Of a stretch of DNA of 64,000 nt, positions 19,785 to 28,591 are shown piece by piece. The stretch is taken from NCBI RefSeq assembly GCF_900088825.1, contig NZ_LT592170.1:1957471-2021470 (forward strand). Reading direction: 5' to 3'. Numbering within the stretch: the stretch's first letter is position 1; every line of letters starts with the position of its first letter. The translations under genes were made by a program, and so were the position numbers. The notes beneath the pieces are model-generated. The model was not told where the DNA came from and ran no database searches. It saw nothing but the letters and a program-made list of their open reading frames with translations. Origin of the DNA: Thiomonas delicata. Its GTDB lineage: Bacteria; Pseudomonadota; Gammaproteobacteria; Burkholderiales; Burkholderiaceae_C.

Positions 19785-21161
19785 ATGGCTCAACTCGATC
19801 CCACATTGTTCAAGGCTTACGACATTCGCGGCATCGTCGGACGCAACCTGACGGAGCCTGCCTGCGAGCACATCGGCCGCGCCTATGCCACGCTGGCGCG
19901 GGAGCAGGGGCAGCGTGCGGTCTACGTCAGTCGCGATGGCCGTCTTTCGGGTGCGGCGCTTGGGCGCGCGCTCATCACGGGCCTTCGGGCTGGCGGCCTG
20001 GACGTGATCGATCTGGGCATGAATGCCACCCCCATGCTGTACTACGCCTGCGCGACCAGCGACGTGCCCAATGGCATCCAGATCACCGGTAGCCACAACC
20101 CTCCCGATTACAACGGTCTGAAAATGGTGCTGGGTGGCGATGCCCTGCACGGAGAGGGCATCACCCGCTTGCGCGACATCACCCTCTCCGAGCGGTATGC
20201 AAGCGGGGCCGGCAGCTTGCGCGAGGACAGCGTGGTGGAGGCCTACCTGCGGCGCATCGTCGAGGATGTCAAGCTCGCCCGCCCGATGAAGGTGGTGGTG
20301 GATTGTGGCAACGGCGTGGCCGGGGCGTTCGCACCGCGACTGATGCGCATGCTGGGTTGCGAGGTCGTCGAACTGTTCTGCGAGGTCGACGGCAGCTTTC
20401 CGAATCATCATCCCGATCCAGCCGACCCGCACAATCTGGAAGACCTCAAGCGCGCGTTGCGTGACACCGATGCCGAAATCGGCCTGGCCTTCGACGGCGA
20501 CGGTGACAGGCTGGGCGTGGTCACCAAGCATGGCCATGTCATCTGGCCGGATCGTCAACTGATGCTCTACGTGGCCGACGTGCTCACCCGCCATCCCGGA
20601 GCGCCCATCATCTTCGACGTGAAGTGCACAGCCAACCTCGGTCCCTGGATTCGCAAGCACGGCGGCGAACCCATGATGTGGCGCACCGGGCATTCGCTCA
20701 TCAAGGCACGCATGAAGGAGGTGGATGCGCCGCTGGCGGGCGAGATGAGCGGGCACATCTTTTTCAAGGACCGCTGGTATGGCTTCGACGATGCCCAGTA
20801 CGGTGCTGCGCGCATGCTGGAACTGCTCTCGCGCGTCGACGATCCGGAGTCGCACCTGATGGCCTTGCCGGATTCCGTATCGACTCCCGAGCTCAAGCTC
20901 GATACCGCCGAGGGGGCGAACTTCGCGTTGTGCGAGCGTCTGCAGCGCGAGGCGAAGTTCCCAGGAGCGGTGCAGCTGCACACCATGGATGGCGTGCGCG
21001 CCGAATACCCGGATGGCTTCGGACTGGCGCGCGCGTCGAACACCACGCCATGCGTGGTCTTGCGCTTCGAAGGCCAAAATGCCGAGGCTCTGGCGCGCAT
21101 CCAGGGCGAGTTCCGCGCTGCGCTGCATGCGCTCGATCCGGCACTGAAGCTTCCGTTCTGA
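19785..21161 (+). CDS. manB: phosphomannomutase / phosphoglucomutase (458 aa)
   Basis: Interconverts mannose-6-P and mannose-1-P (or the glucose forms) for LPS and exopolysaccharide precursors. The N-terminal FKAYDIRGIVG (9-19), the phosphoserine loop ITGSHNPPDYNG (Ser103), the magnesium loop FDGDGDRLG and the sugar loop GEMSGHIFF mark an AlgC/ManB-type alpha-D-phosphohexomutase. Length is normal for the family (about 460). The ATG at 19785 gives the family start. It is followed by waaC after 11 bases, so saccharide-precursor and LPS-core genes are linked. Confidence 0.92.
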   Translation: MAQLDPTLFKAYDIRGIVGRNLTEPACEHIGRAYATLAREQGQRAVYVSRDGRLSGAALGRALITGLRAGGLDVIDLGMNATPMLYYACATSDVPNGIQITGSHNPPDYNGLKMVLGGDALHGEGITRLRDITLSERYASGAGSLREDSVVEAYLRRIVEDVKLARPMKVVVDCGNGVAGAFAPRLMRMLGCEVVELFCEVDGSFPNHHPDPADPHNLEDLKRALRDTDAEIGLAFDGDGDRLGVVTKHGHVIWPDRQLMLYVADVLTRHPGAPIIFDVKCTANLGPWIRKHGGEPMMWRTGHSLIKARMKEVDAPLAGEMSGHIFFKDRWYGFDDAQYGAARMLELLSRVDDPESHLMALPDSVSTPELKLDTAEGANFALCERLQREAKFPGAVQLHTMDGVRAEYPDGFGLARASNTTPCVVLRFEGQNAEALARIQGEFRAALHALDPALKLPF

Positions 21162-21172
21162 GTCACCCGGTG

Positions 21173-22249
21173 ATGCGCGTGCTGCTGGTCAAGACCAGCT
21201 CGATGGGCGATATCGTCCATGCCCTGCCGGTGGTCGCGGACATCCATGCCGCATATCCGGAGGCCCGGATCGACTGGTTGGTTGAAGAGGCCTACGCGCC
21301 CCTGGTGCAAGCGCACCCAGGGGTCGAGCGCGTGATTCCGCTGGCGCTGCGGCGGTGGCGCAAGCATTTGCGGCAGGCCGAAACCCGTCAGCAGTGGGCT
21401 GACTTGGTCCGCAGCCTGCGCGTTCATGCCTTCGACGCCGTCATCGATCTGCAGGGTCTGGTGAAAAGCGCCGTCATCGCCCGCTTGGCGCGCGGCCCGC
21501 ATATCGGTCTGTCCTGGGCTTCGTCGCGAGAGGCGTTGGCGCCTTTGTTCTACGACCGTCGCATGAAGACCCCGCTGCGCAGAACCGAGGCCGCCGTGCA
21601 GCGCTATCGAGAACTGGCGGCATGGGCGTTGGACTACACGCCGTCCGGACCCCCGCGCTTTGGCTTGAAGGTCCAGGCCCAGCGGCCGGTCTGGCTCCCT
21701 GCCGCGGCGTCGCGGCCCTTTGCGGTGCTGCTTTCGGCGACCGCCAAGCCGCGCAAGCTCTGGGCGGAAGATTGCTGGACCCAGTTGGCCGGTTGGCTGT
21801 GGACGCGCGGGATCGCCAGCGTCTTTGCCTGGGGCAACGCTGCCGAGCTCGAACGTGCCGAGCGCCTATCCGCGTCGGTCAACGGCGCGTATCCGTCGGA
21901 CGCGGTCGATCGCCCCGCAAGGCCTGCGCCGGAAGCGTTCGGACTGGATGTCTGGATGCAGGTTCTGGCGGCGGCGGATCTGGTGGTGGGCGTGGATACG
22001 GGTCTTTTGTATCTTGGCGCCGCGGTCGGCACGCCCGCCGTGGCGATCTATTCCGGCTCCTCGCCGCACAGCGTCGAATTCCAATCCGCCGGACCTTGGC
22101 GCAGCCTGGGTGACGCCGGGCGCCCGCCCGCGGTTCAGGATGTGCTCGCGGCCGTCGAGGATGTGCTCGCACCGCGCTGGCGCGAAGCCAGCTCATTGCC
22201 CGCGTCGGTTCCCGCCGATTGCGGCATGGGCCTGGGCGAAAGCCCCTGA
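21173..22249 (+). CDS. waaC: lipopolysaccharide heptosyltransferase I (358 aa)
   Basis: Adds the first L-glycero-D-manno-heptose to Kdo2-lipid A at the inner membrane. It is a GT9 protein: N-terminus MRVLLVKTSSMGDIVHALPV with the KTSSMGDxxHxLP signature, IDLQGLVKSA in the middle, and the donor-binding VVGVDTGLLYLGAAVGTP with YSGSSPH at the C-terminal side. Length is close to other WaaC (320-340), slightly long. It lies between manB and waaA in one run of genes. Confidence 0.93.
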   Translation: MRVLLVKTSSMGDIVHALPVVADIHAAYPEARIDWLVEEAYAPLVQAHPGVERVIPLALRRWRKHLRQAETRQQWADLVRSLRVHAFDAVIDLQGLVKSAVIARLARGPHIGLSWASSREALAPLFYDRRMKTPLRRTEAAVQRYRELAAWALDYTPSGPPRFGLKVQAQRPVWLPAAASRPFAVLLSATAKPRKLWAEDCWTQLAGWLWTRGIASVFAWGNAAELERAERLSASVNGAYPSDAVDRPARPAPEAFGLDVWMQVLAAADLVVGVDTGLLYLGAAVGTPAVAIYSGSSPHSVEFQSAGPWRSLGDAGRPPAVQDVLAAVEDVLAPRWREASSLPASVPADCGMGLGESP

Positions 22250-22261
22250 AGCCGCTCGGCA

Positions 22262-23593
22262 ATGTCGTCCGCGATTGACGGTTCGGAGCGGCGCGTGCGG
22301 CCCCGCGTTTTGCGCATCTACACATGGGTCTGGCGTTTGCTGGCGCCCATGGCCGTGTTGCGCCTGCTTTGGCGCTCGCGCCGCGAGCCGCTGTATCGCG
22401 CCCATCTGGCCGAGCGTTTCGGCTGGTATGGGCAAAGGCAGGCGGAGCCGGCGCGGTCGCTGCCCACGGTGTGGCTGCATGCGGTCTCGCTCGGCGAGAC
22501 CCGTGCCGCCGAACCGCTGGTCGAGGCGTTGCGCATGGCGCATCCCCGGATGCGCCTGCTGCTCACGCACATGACGGCGACCGGACGCGAGGCGGGACGA
22601 GCCTTGCTGCGCGATGGCGACATGCAACTCTGGCTGCCTTACGACATCCCTGGTCCGCTGCGGCGCTTTCTGCGGCGCATGCGGCCCGACGTCGGGGTCT
22701 TGATGGAAACGGAAGTCTGGCCGAACTTGGCACAGGCTTGTGCGGGGGAAGGCGTGCCGCTGCTGTTGGCCAACGCGCGTTTGTCGGCTCGAAGTTCCAC
22801 GCGCTGGACGCGCTGGCCGAGCCTGGCGCAGTCGGCGTACGGCGCCCTCACCGCAGCGGCGGCGCAGACGCAGGACGATGCTGCCCGCTTGCGTGAGTTG
22901 GGTTTGCGCGAGGTGTCCGTGCTGGGCAACATCAAATTCGATCGCGGCTCCAACGGCGCACTGCATGCGCTGGGCGAGGAATGGCGGCGCAAGGCAGGGC
23001 GCCCTGTGCTGTTGTTAGCCTCGACCCGCGAGCATCAAGGGGTGGCGGAAGAGGCGCTATTGCTCGATGCCATGCCGGAGAATGTGCTGCCGCGCGCCTT
23101 GCTCGTGGTGGTGCCGCGGCATCCGCAGCGCATGGAGGAAGTCGGCCGCCTGTTGCAGGCGCGCGGATTGCGCGTCACCAAGCGCAGCGAGGCCCCGGCG
23201 GATGCGCAGACGCAGGTCTGGCTCGGTGACAGTCTGGGCGAAATGCCGGCTTATTACGCCATGGCCCTTGCCGCCTTCGTCGGCGGCAGCCTGTTGCCGC
23301 TGGGGGGGCAAAACCTGATCGAGGCCAGTGCCGAGGGCTGCCCCGTGGTGATGGGGCCGCATGTGTTCAATTTTGCCCAGGCCGTTGAACAAGGCGTCGC
23401 CGCCGGTGCCATGGTGCAGGCGGCCGATGCGCGGGAGGTCTGGACGCGCTTGCTGGCCTGGCTGGACGATCCGCAGAGCCGCCGCGGTGCGGCGCAGGCG
23501 GCACTGCGGTTCAGCGCCGAGCACAGAGGCGCGGCCAAGGCGCAGGCGGCGTGGATCGGTCGTTATCTACCGCCCGGCATGCCACCGTCCTGA
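22262..23593 (+). CDS. waaA: 3-deoxy-D-manno-octulosonic acid transferase (443 aa)
   Basis: Transfers Kdo to lipid IVA, the step before WaaC acts. It has an N-terminal membrane anchor (about residues 19-37), HAVSLGETRAAEPLVEAL, a catalytic-region METEVWPNL (E in the ETE/W motif) and VGGSLLPLGGQNLIEASAEG (GT30 donor site). Length is slightly above the E. coli enzyme (425). It starts 12 bases after waaC. Confidence 0.94.
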   Translation: MSSAIDGSERRVRPRVLRIYTWVWRLLAPMAVLRLLWRSRREPLYRAHLAERFGWYGQRQAEPARSLPTVWLHAVSLGETRAAEPLVEALRMAHPRMRLLLTHMTATGREAGRALLRDGDMQLWLPYDIPGPLRRFLRRMRPDVGVLMETEVWPNLAQACAGEGVPLLLANARLSARSSTRWTRWPSLAQSAYGALTAAAAQTQDDAARLRELGLREVSVLGNIKFDRGSNGALHALGEEWRRKAGRPVLLLASTREHQGVAEEALLLDAMPENVLPRALLVVVPRHPQRMEEVGRLLQARGLRVTKRSEAPADAQTQVWLGDSLGEMPAYYAMALAAFVGGSLLPLGGQNLIEASAEGCPVVMGPHVFNFAQAVEQGVAAGAMVQAADAREVWTRLLAWLDDPQSRRGAAQAALRFSAEHRGAAKAQAAWIGRYLPPGMPPS

Positions 23594-23660
23594 ATCCGTG
23601 CGGATTGCGGCAGGGACGACGCTTGGCGCGGATTCGGGCGGTGCTGCGCGAACCGCGCAA

Positions 23661-24005
23661 TCAATAAGTGGGAACCGACGGATCGATTTCGCGCGACCAC
23701 GCGGTGATGCCGCCCTGCAGGTTGTAGATGCTCGGGAAGCCGTTTTGCGCCAAGTAGTTCGCAACCTGCATGCTGCGCCCGCCGGTCCTGCACATCACGA
23801 GGATGTTCTTGGCCTTGTCCAATTCCTGATGGCGCAGCGGGACGGTGGCCATGGGGATGTGGGTGTGCCGGAACTTGGGGTGTTTGATCGAGGCGCGCTC
23901 CAGCTCCCAGGGTTCGCGCACGTCGATGACCTGCCAGTTCGCCAGTTGCTCGGGTTGTTCGTCGAGCAGCGCGGACAGTTCGCTCACGGACAATTGCTGA
24001 ATCAT
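23661..24005 (-). CDS. single-domain rhodanese (114 aa)
   Basis: Small cytoplasmic sulfurtransferase of the GlpE/PspE size class. It has VIDVREPWELERASI near residue 26, then active-site Cys72 in the loop CRTGGRS, which is the six-residue loop expected for sulfur (not phosphate) transfer. The C-terminus is LQGGITAWSREIDP. The ATG at 24005 lies 10 bases after pcm, so the two form an operon. In a sulfur oxidiser it may pass persulfide sulfur to acceptors, but this is an inference. Confidence 0.9.
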   Translation of the reverse strand: MIQQLSVSELSALLDEQPEQLANWQVIDVREPWELERASIKHPKFRHTHIPMATVPLRHQELDKAKNILVMCRTGGRSMQVANYLAQNGFPSIYNLQGGITAWSREIDPSVPTY

Positions 24006-24015
24006 GTGTGGATCC

Positions 24016-24666
24016 TCAGAAACGGAAACGGGGTGTATCGGGAAAGCCATGCAGCCGCGGGGCCATGGTGTCGAACAAGTCCACCGCGGTGGACTCCTGC
24101 GCACTGGTGCGCGTGAGCAGCTGCGCGCGCATCATCGGCGCATCGCCGACGATGGCGCACATCCGGCCTCCCGGCTTGAGCTTGGCCAGCAGGGCATCTG
24201 GAATCTGCGCCACGGAACCTGACAGCATGATGGCGTCGAACTCGCCCGCGGGCAGTTCCTTGGACGCATCAAGGCAGCGTACGGTGGCATTCGTCACGCC
24301 GGCGTGACGCAGTTTTTGCTGCGCCGACTCGGCCAGTTCGGGATGGATTTCGAGGCTCAGCACATGCGCGGCGCGGTGCCCGAGCAACGCCGCGACATAG
24401 CCGCTTCCCGTTCCGATCTCGAGCACCCATTCATGTTTGCGCACGGCCAGTTCCTGCAGCATGCGTGCTTCCAGCTTGGGCGAGAGCATGATTTCGCCGC
24501 AGGCCAGCGGAATTTCCATATCGGTGAAAGCCAGGCTGCGATAGGCCGGCGGCACGAAATCCTCGCGCTTGACGGCACCCAGAAGATCCAGCACGTCCTG
24601 GTCCAAGACGTCCCAGGGGCGGATCTGCTGCTCGATCATGTTGAAACGGGCTCGTTCGAAGTCCAT
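24016..24666 (-). CDS. pcm: protein-L-isoaspartate O-methyltransferase (216 aa)
   Basis: SAM-dependent repair of isoaspartyl residues. It starts MDFERARFNMIEQQIRPWDV, has the SAM motif VLEIGTGSGYVAALL, and ISLSPKL-like EIMLSPKLEARMLQ before it. The family's length is about 210-220. An upstream in-frame start at 24816 would add 50 poorly conserved residues and was not chosen. Some members of this subgroup replace active-site residues of canonical Pcm, so the substrate is less certain than the fold. Confidence 0.85.
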   Translation of the reverse strand: MDFERARFNMIEQQIRPWDVLDQDVLDLLGAVKREDFVPPAYRSLAFTDMEIPLACGEIMLSPKLEARMLQELAVRKHEWVLEIGTGSGYVAALLGHRAAHVLSLEIHPELAESAQQKLRHAGVTNATVRCLDASKELPAGEFDAIMLSGSVAQIPDALLAKLKPGGRMCAIVGDAPMMRAQLLTRTSAQESTAVDLFDTMAPRLHGFPDTPRFRF

Positions 24667-24814
24667 GGCATCCGGTTTCCGTTGAAAAACGGTCATTTTA
24701 GAGGGGTCGAAAATATCCGGCGCCGCAACCTTGTCGGCCTGGGGCCGGGTGATCTTCGGCGCGCGACCCGGCTCGACTCGGGTAACGGGAGGTAAGGGCG
24801 CTGCAATCACAATC

Positions 24815-24833
24815 AAGAACGATTATCATTAAT
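24815..24833. promoter_or_regulatory. Fur-box-like operator before the NRAMP-like gene
   Basis: The 19 bases AAGAACGATTATCATTAAT match the palindromic Fur consensus GATAATGATTATCATTATC at 14 positions, including an uninterrupted 11-base core. It is 38 bases before the ATG of a metal transporter, where a repressor would block a promoter. Fur or the Mn-responsive Fur variant (Mur) are both possible. Confidence 0.6.
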
Positions 24834-24871
24834 CAAAATTTCCGCCCACGCAAAAATATCACGCTTCGTCT

Positions 24872-26128
24872 ATGAGTCTGCGCATCTCCACCGCTGTACC
24901 AACGCAGCCACCTCTCGTGCGCTGGAAAATTTTCATGGCTGTGCTTGGGCCGGGTCTGGTGGTGATGCTGGCCGATACCGACGTGGGCAGTGTGCTCACC
25001 GCGGCGCAAAGCGGTGCGCAGTGGGGCTACCAGCTGCTGAGCCTGCAATTGCTGCTGATCCCCATCCTGTACGTGGTGCAGGAACTCACGGTCCGTCTGG
25101 GCATTTTCACCGGCAAGGGGCATGGCGAACTGATTCGTGAAACCTTTGGCCCGGCCTGGGCCTGGGTTTCCGTGGCGGGGCTGGCCGTGGCCACCATCGG
25201 CGCCTTGCTCACCGAGTTTTCCGGGGTGGCCGGTGTCGGGGAGTTGTTCGGTGTGCCGCGAATCTGGAGTCTGGCGCTGGCTGCCGCTTTCCTGCTCATC
25301 GTCGTGTGGACGGGCAGCTACCGCCGCGTCGAGCGCGTGGCCATTGCGCTGGGTTTGTTCGAATTGGTCTTCGTCTGGGTGGCGCTGAAGGCGCCGGTCC
25401 AGATGCATCAGTTGGCGGCGGGGCTGAGCCATGTCCCGGTACACGAGACCGGCTTTTGGTATCTGGTGGCGGCCAATATCGGCGCCGTCATCATGCCGTG
25501 GATGGTGTTCTACCAACAGTCCGCCGTGGCGGATAAGGGCCTGCAGCCCGAGCAATATATTGCCGCACGCTGGGATACGGCGCTTGGCGCCATCCTGACC
25601 CAGGTGGTCATGGCCGCGGTCTTGCTGTTGACCGCCGCGACGCTGTGGTCCGGACACCTCAGTCCGCCGCTGAATACCGTGGGGCAGGTGGCGCAGGCCT
25701 TGACCCCTTTTCTTGGCGTGGGCCTGGGGCACACCCTGTTTGGTCTCGGCATTCTGGGTGCGGCGATGGTGGCAGCCATCGTCGTGACGCTCGCCGCGGC
25801 CTGGGGGTTCGGCGAGGTGACCGGCTACAAGCATTCCCTCGAATATCACCCCTTCGAGGCACCATGGTTCTACATCGTGTTCACGATCGGCGTGGTGGGC
25901 GGTGCGCTGATCGTCGCCCTGGCCCCGGACTTGGTGGCGCTGTCCGTCGGCGTCGAGGTCATGAATGCACTCATGCTGCCCGTGGTGCTGGGTTTTCTCG
26001 TGGCGTTGGCGGTGAAGGCCCTGCCTTCGGAACACCGCCTGCGCGGTGCGTATCTCTGGATCGTCCTGGGGGTCGTGACCTTGACGTCCGCGCTCGGCGT
26101 CTATGGCGGACTGAGCGGGGCGTTCTGA
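24872..26128 (+). CDS. NRAMP-family divalent metal transporter, divergent type (418 aa)
   Basis: Polytopic inner-membrane transporter with about 11 hydrophobic helices, LeuT fold. It belongs to the NRAMP family by overall pattern (GPGLVVMLADTDVGSVLTAA at the first helix, YVVQELTVRLGIFTGKGH after it). The metal-site motifs differ from classical MntH: helix 1 has DTDVGS (residues 35-40) instead of DPGN, and helix 6 has MPW (208-210) instead of MPH. The NRAMP-related clade includes Mg2+/Mn2+ carriers, so the substrate is open. A Fur-like box lies just upstream, implying metal-dependent control. Confidence 0.8.
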   Translation: MSLRISTAVPTQPPLVRWKIFMAVLGPGLVVMLADTDVGSVLTAAQSGAQWGYQLLSLQLLLIPILYVVQELTVRLGIFTGKGHGELIRETFGPAWAWVSVAGLAVATIGALLTEFSGVAGVGELFGVPRIWSLALAAAFLLIVVWTGSYRRVERVAIALGLFELVFVWVALKAPVQMHQLAAGLSHVPVHETGFWYLVAANIGAVIMPWMVFYQQSAVADKGLQPEQYIAARWDTALGAILTQVVMAAVLLLTAATLWSGHLSPPLNTVGQVAQALTPFLGVGLGHTLFGLGILGAAMVAAIVVTLAAAWGFGEVTGYKHSLEYHPFEAPWFYIVFTIGVVGGALIVALAPDLVALSVGVEVMNALMLPVVLGFLVALAVKALPSEHRLRGAYLWIVLGVVTLTSALGVYGGLSGAF

Positions 26129-26189
26129 GCGCCGATGACGGCGCGTCATGCACGGGCCGCCATAATGCGGACTTTTGCCGCCAATCCGC

Positions 26190-27038
26190 ATGGACACGCA
26201 CACCGCATTCATCGCCGCCATCCTCGGCTTGGTCGAGGGACTGACCGAATTTCTGCCGATCTCCTCCACCGGCCATCTCATCCTCGCGGGCAGTCTGTTG
26301 GGCTGGGTCAACGACAAGGCCAAGGTTTTCGAAATCGCGATCCAGAGCGGAGCGATCCTGGCGGTCATCTGGCATTACCGCCGGCGTCTGAATGCGGTGG
26401 TGAAGGGCTTGGCCGCGCCGCAGCAGCAGGCGCGCCGCGCCGCATGGCGCTTTGCGTTGAATCTGCTAATCGCCTTTCTTCCGGCGGCGATGCTCGGGCT
26501 GGTGTTCGCTTCGCGCATCAAGCAGTATCTGTTCGCCCCGATTCCCGTCGCGGCGGCCTTCATCGTCGGCGGATTGGTGATCCTGTGGGCCGAACGCCGC
26601 CCATCCGGCGGGGCGGGCGGGATTCGCATCGAGAGCGTGGATGCGATGCGCCCGCTGGATGCGTTGAAGGTGGGTTTGGCGCAAAGCTTCGCGTTGATTC
26701 CGGGCACCAGCAGGTCGGGGGCCACCATCATCGGCGGCATGCTGTTCGGCCTCAGCCGTATCGCGGCCACCGAGTTTTCATTCTTCCTCGCCATTCCCAC
26801 CTTGCTCGCCGCCACCTGCTATGACTTGCTCAAGCATCGCGCATTGTTCAGCGCGGCCGACTTGCCGGCGTTCGCGCTGGGCATGGGGGTGTCTTTCGCG
26901 TCGGCCTTGGTGGTGGTGCGTTGGCTGCTGCGTTACGTCGGAGGGCACAGCTTCGTGCCTTTTGCCTGGTATCGCCTCGCGTTCGGTGCGCTGGTGTTGG
27001 TCACCGCGCGCATGGGCTGGGTGCAATGGGCGAGTTGA
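26190..27038 (+). CDS. uppP: undecaprenyl-diphosphatase (282 aa)
   Basis: Dephosphorylates undecaprenyl-PP to recycle the lipid carrier for peptidoglycan and LPS O-units. This is a BacA-type membrane enzyme with the two hallmark motifs [15 protein letters not shown] (15-29) and [13 protein letters not shown], about eight helices and normal length (about 270-280). The ATG at 26190 gives the family start [17 protein letters not shown]. It follows the transporter by 61 bases. Confidence 0.94.
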   Translation: MDTHTAFIAAILGLVEGLTEFLPISSTGHLILAGSLLGWVNDKAKVFEIAIQSGAILAVIWHYRRRLNAVVKGLAAPQQQARRAAWRFALNLLIAFLPAAMLGLVFASRIKQYLFAPIPVAAAFIVGGLVILWAERRPSGGAGGIRIESVDAMRPLDALKVGLAQSFALIPGTSRSGATIIGGMLFGLSRIAATEFSFFLAIPTLLAATCYDLLKHRALFSAADLPAFALGMGVSFASALVVVRWLLRYVGGHSFVPFAWYRLAFGALVLVTARMGWVQWAS

Positions 27039-27062
27039 GGCGCCTGTAGACGAACCGTGGCT

Positions 27063-27794
27063 TCAGGCCGGCTCGCCGCGCCGCTCGAATACCAGATCCC
27101 ACACGCCGTGGCCCAGGCGCAGGCCGCGCTGCTCGAACTTGCTCAAGGGGCGCCAGGCCGGCCGCGGCGCATAGTTTTCGGCCGTATTGCGCAGCAGGGG
27201 GTGGCTTGAAAGCACGTCCAGCATGTGTGCGGCGTAGGGTTCCCAGTCCGTGGCGCAGTGCAGGATGCCGCCGGCGCCAAGGCGGCTGGCCGCCAAATCG
27301 GCGAAACCGGGCTGAATCAGGCGCCGCTTGTGATGGCGCTTCTTGTGCCAGGGGTCCGGAAAGTAGACGTGAAGGCCGGCCAGCGAGACCGGCGCCACCA
27401 TGTCGCGCAGCACTTCGACCGCGTCGTGCTGGATGATGCGCAGATTGCGCAGCTCCAGGGCTTCGATGCGCAACAGCAGCGCGCCGACCCCCGGTGTATG
27501 GACCTCCACGCCGATGAAATCCTTGTCCGGATGCTCCTGCGCGATCCGCGCCGTGGCCTCTCCCATGCCGAATCCGATTTCCAGGACGCGCGGTGCCCGG
27601 CGGCCGAACAGCGCATCCCAGTCGGCGGGTGCCGGCGCGTAAGGCGCCACGAAACGCGGGCCCAGTTCGGCAAGCGCGCGCGCCTGGCCTGTGGTGGTGC
27701 GCCCGGTTCGCAGCACGAAGCTGCGGATGCCGCGTGTGAGCGGCCGGTCTTGCGCGGCGGTGCCGTCTGGGTCGGGGATGGGGGGCGGATGCAT
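27063..27794 (-). CDS. trmB: tRNA (guanine-N7-)-methyltransferase (243 aa)
   Basis: Methylates G46 of tRNAs using SAM. Motifs are [28 protein letters not shown] and the tRNA-contacting [15 protein letters not shown], with a C-terminal [17 protein letters not shown]. The ATG at 27794 gives 243 residues (E. coli 239). An in-frame ATG at 27827 would add 11 residues but would start inside the tRNA terminator. It lies directly downstream of tRNA-Gly on the same strand. Confidence 0.93.
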   Translation of the reverse strand: MHPPPIPDPDGTAAQDRPLTRGIRSFVLRTGRTTTGQARALAELGPRFVAPYAPAPADWDALFGRRAPRVLEIGFGMGEATARIAQEHPDKDFIGVEVHTPGVGALLLRIEALELRNLRIIQHDAVEVLRDMVAPVSLAGLHVYFPDPWHKKRHHKRRLIQPGFADLAASRLGAGGILHCATDWEPYAAHMLDVLSSHPLLRNTAENYAPRPAWRPLSKFEQRGLRLGHGVWDLVFERRGEPA

Positions 27795-27803
27795 GACCGA
27801 CGT

Positions 27804-27823
27804 AAAAAAACCGGCTTGGCCGG
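27804..27823 (-). terminator. intrinsic terminator of tRNA-Gly
   Basis: On the minus strand CCGGC-caa-GCCGG is followed by seven T. It starts 20 bases after the tRNA 3' end and ends 10 bases before the trmB start, so trmB needs read-through or its own promoter. Confidence 0.8.
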
Positions 27824-27842
27824 TCATCGCTGCGAAGGGAAG

Positions 27843-27916
27843 TGGAGCGGGCGATGGGAATCGAACCCACGCTATCTGCTTGGGAAGCAGAAGTTCTACC
27901 ATTGAACTACGCCCGC
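27843..27916 (-). tRNA. tRNA-Gly (anticodon CCC), CCA encoded
   Basis: Minus-strand cloverleaf: acceptor GCGGGCG pairs with CGCCCGC, D arm GTTC/GAAC, anticodon stem TCTGC/GCAGA with loop TTCCCAA (anticodon CCC), and T loop TTCGATT. Discriminator T is followed by an encoded CCA. The 74-base length fits. Confidence 0.95.
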
Positions 27917-28057
27917 GAAGACCTGCAATTATAGGCAGGCGGCGTGTACGGCCGTCTGCCGGGCTGGCGATGCTGGTCGGCGCGCAGCCGTGCTTGAGCG
28001 GCCTCTCTCGCGGTTTCCCATCACCTTCCAGCGCGCCCGAAGACGCCTTTGCTTCGC

Positions 28058-28558
28058 ATGCCTCCTCCTCGATTGCAGGGCCTGCCTCCCGTGGCGGGGC
28101 CATGGACCCGGCTGCTGGTGCTGGGCAGTTTCCCGAGCCGGGCCTCGCTGCAGGCGCAGCAGTACTACGCGCATCCGCGCAACCAGTTCTGGCCGCTGCT
28201 CTCGGCCTTGTTCGAGATGGACTTGGTGGCCTTGCCCTATGCCGACCGCCTGGCGGCCGTGTGCGAGCGCGGACTGGGCATCTGGGACGTCTACGCGGCT
28301 TGCGAGCGCGAGGGCAGTCTGGACGCGGCGATCACCGACGCCCGGCCCAATGATCTGCGCGGTCTGGTGGCGGGCTTGCCGCAACTGCGGGCGATCGCGC
28401 ACAACGGGGGCGAGTCCGCGCGCTTGATGCGCTTGACCGCCGGCCTGGTTCCCGACAGTTACCGCCTGCCGTCCACCAGCCCGGCGAATGCTTCATGGAG
28501 TTTCGCGCGCAAGCTTGAGGTGTGGCGCGAGGTGTTCGCGCGCCACGCCCTGATCTGA
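28058..28558 (+). CDS. uracil-DNA-glycosylase superfamily protein, deoxyinosine type (166 aa)
   Basis: Likely base-excision enzyme for deaminated bases. The N-terminal [20 protein letters not shown] with [10 protein letters not shown] is the motif A pattern of the hypoxanthine/deoxyinosine DNA glycosylase branch (UDG family 6), where the Asn of HPRN is catalytic. [21 protein letters not shown] and the C-terminal [12 protein letters not shown] complete the family pattern. The start is taken at 28058; an ATG at 28049 is also in frame. It is divergent from tRNA-Gly. Confidence 0.75.
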   Translation: MPPPRLQGLPPVAGPWTRLLVLGSFPSRASLQAQQYYAHPRNQFWPLLSALFEMDLVALPYADRLAAVCERGLGIWDVYAACEREGSLDAAITDARPNDLRGLVAGLPQLRAIAHNGGESARLMRLTAGLVPDSYRLPSTSPANASWSFARKLEVWREVFARHALI

Positions 28559-28591
28559 CACCGGGGAACATGCTGCATCTACACTCACCGC

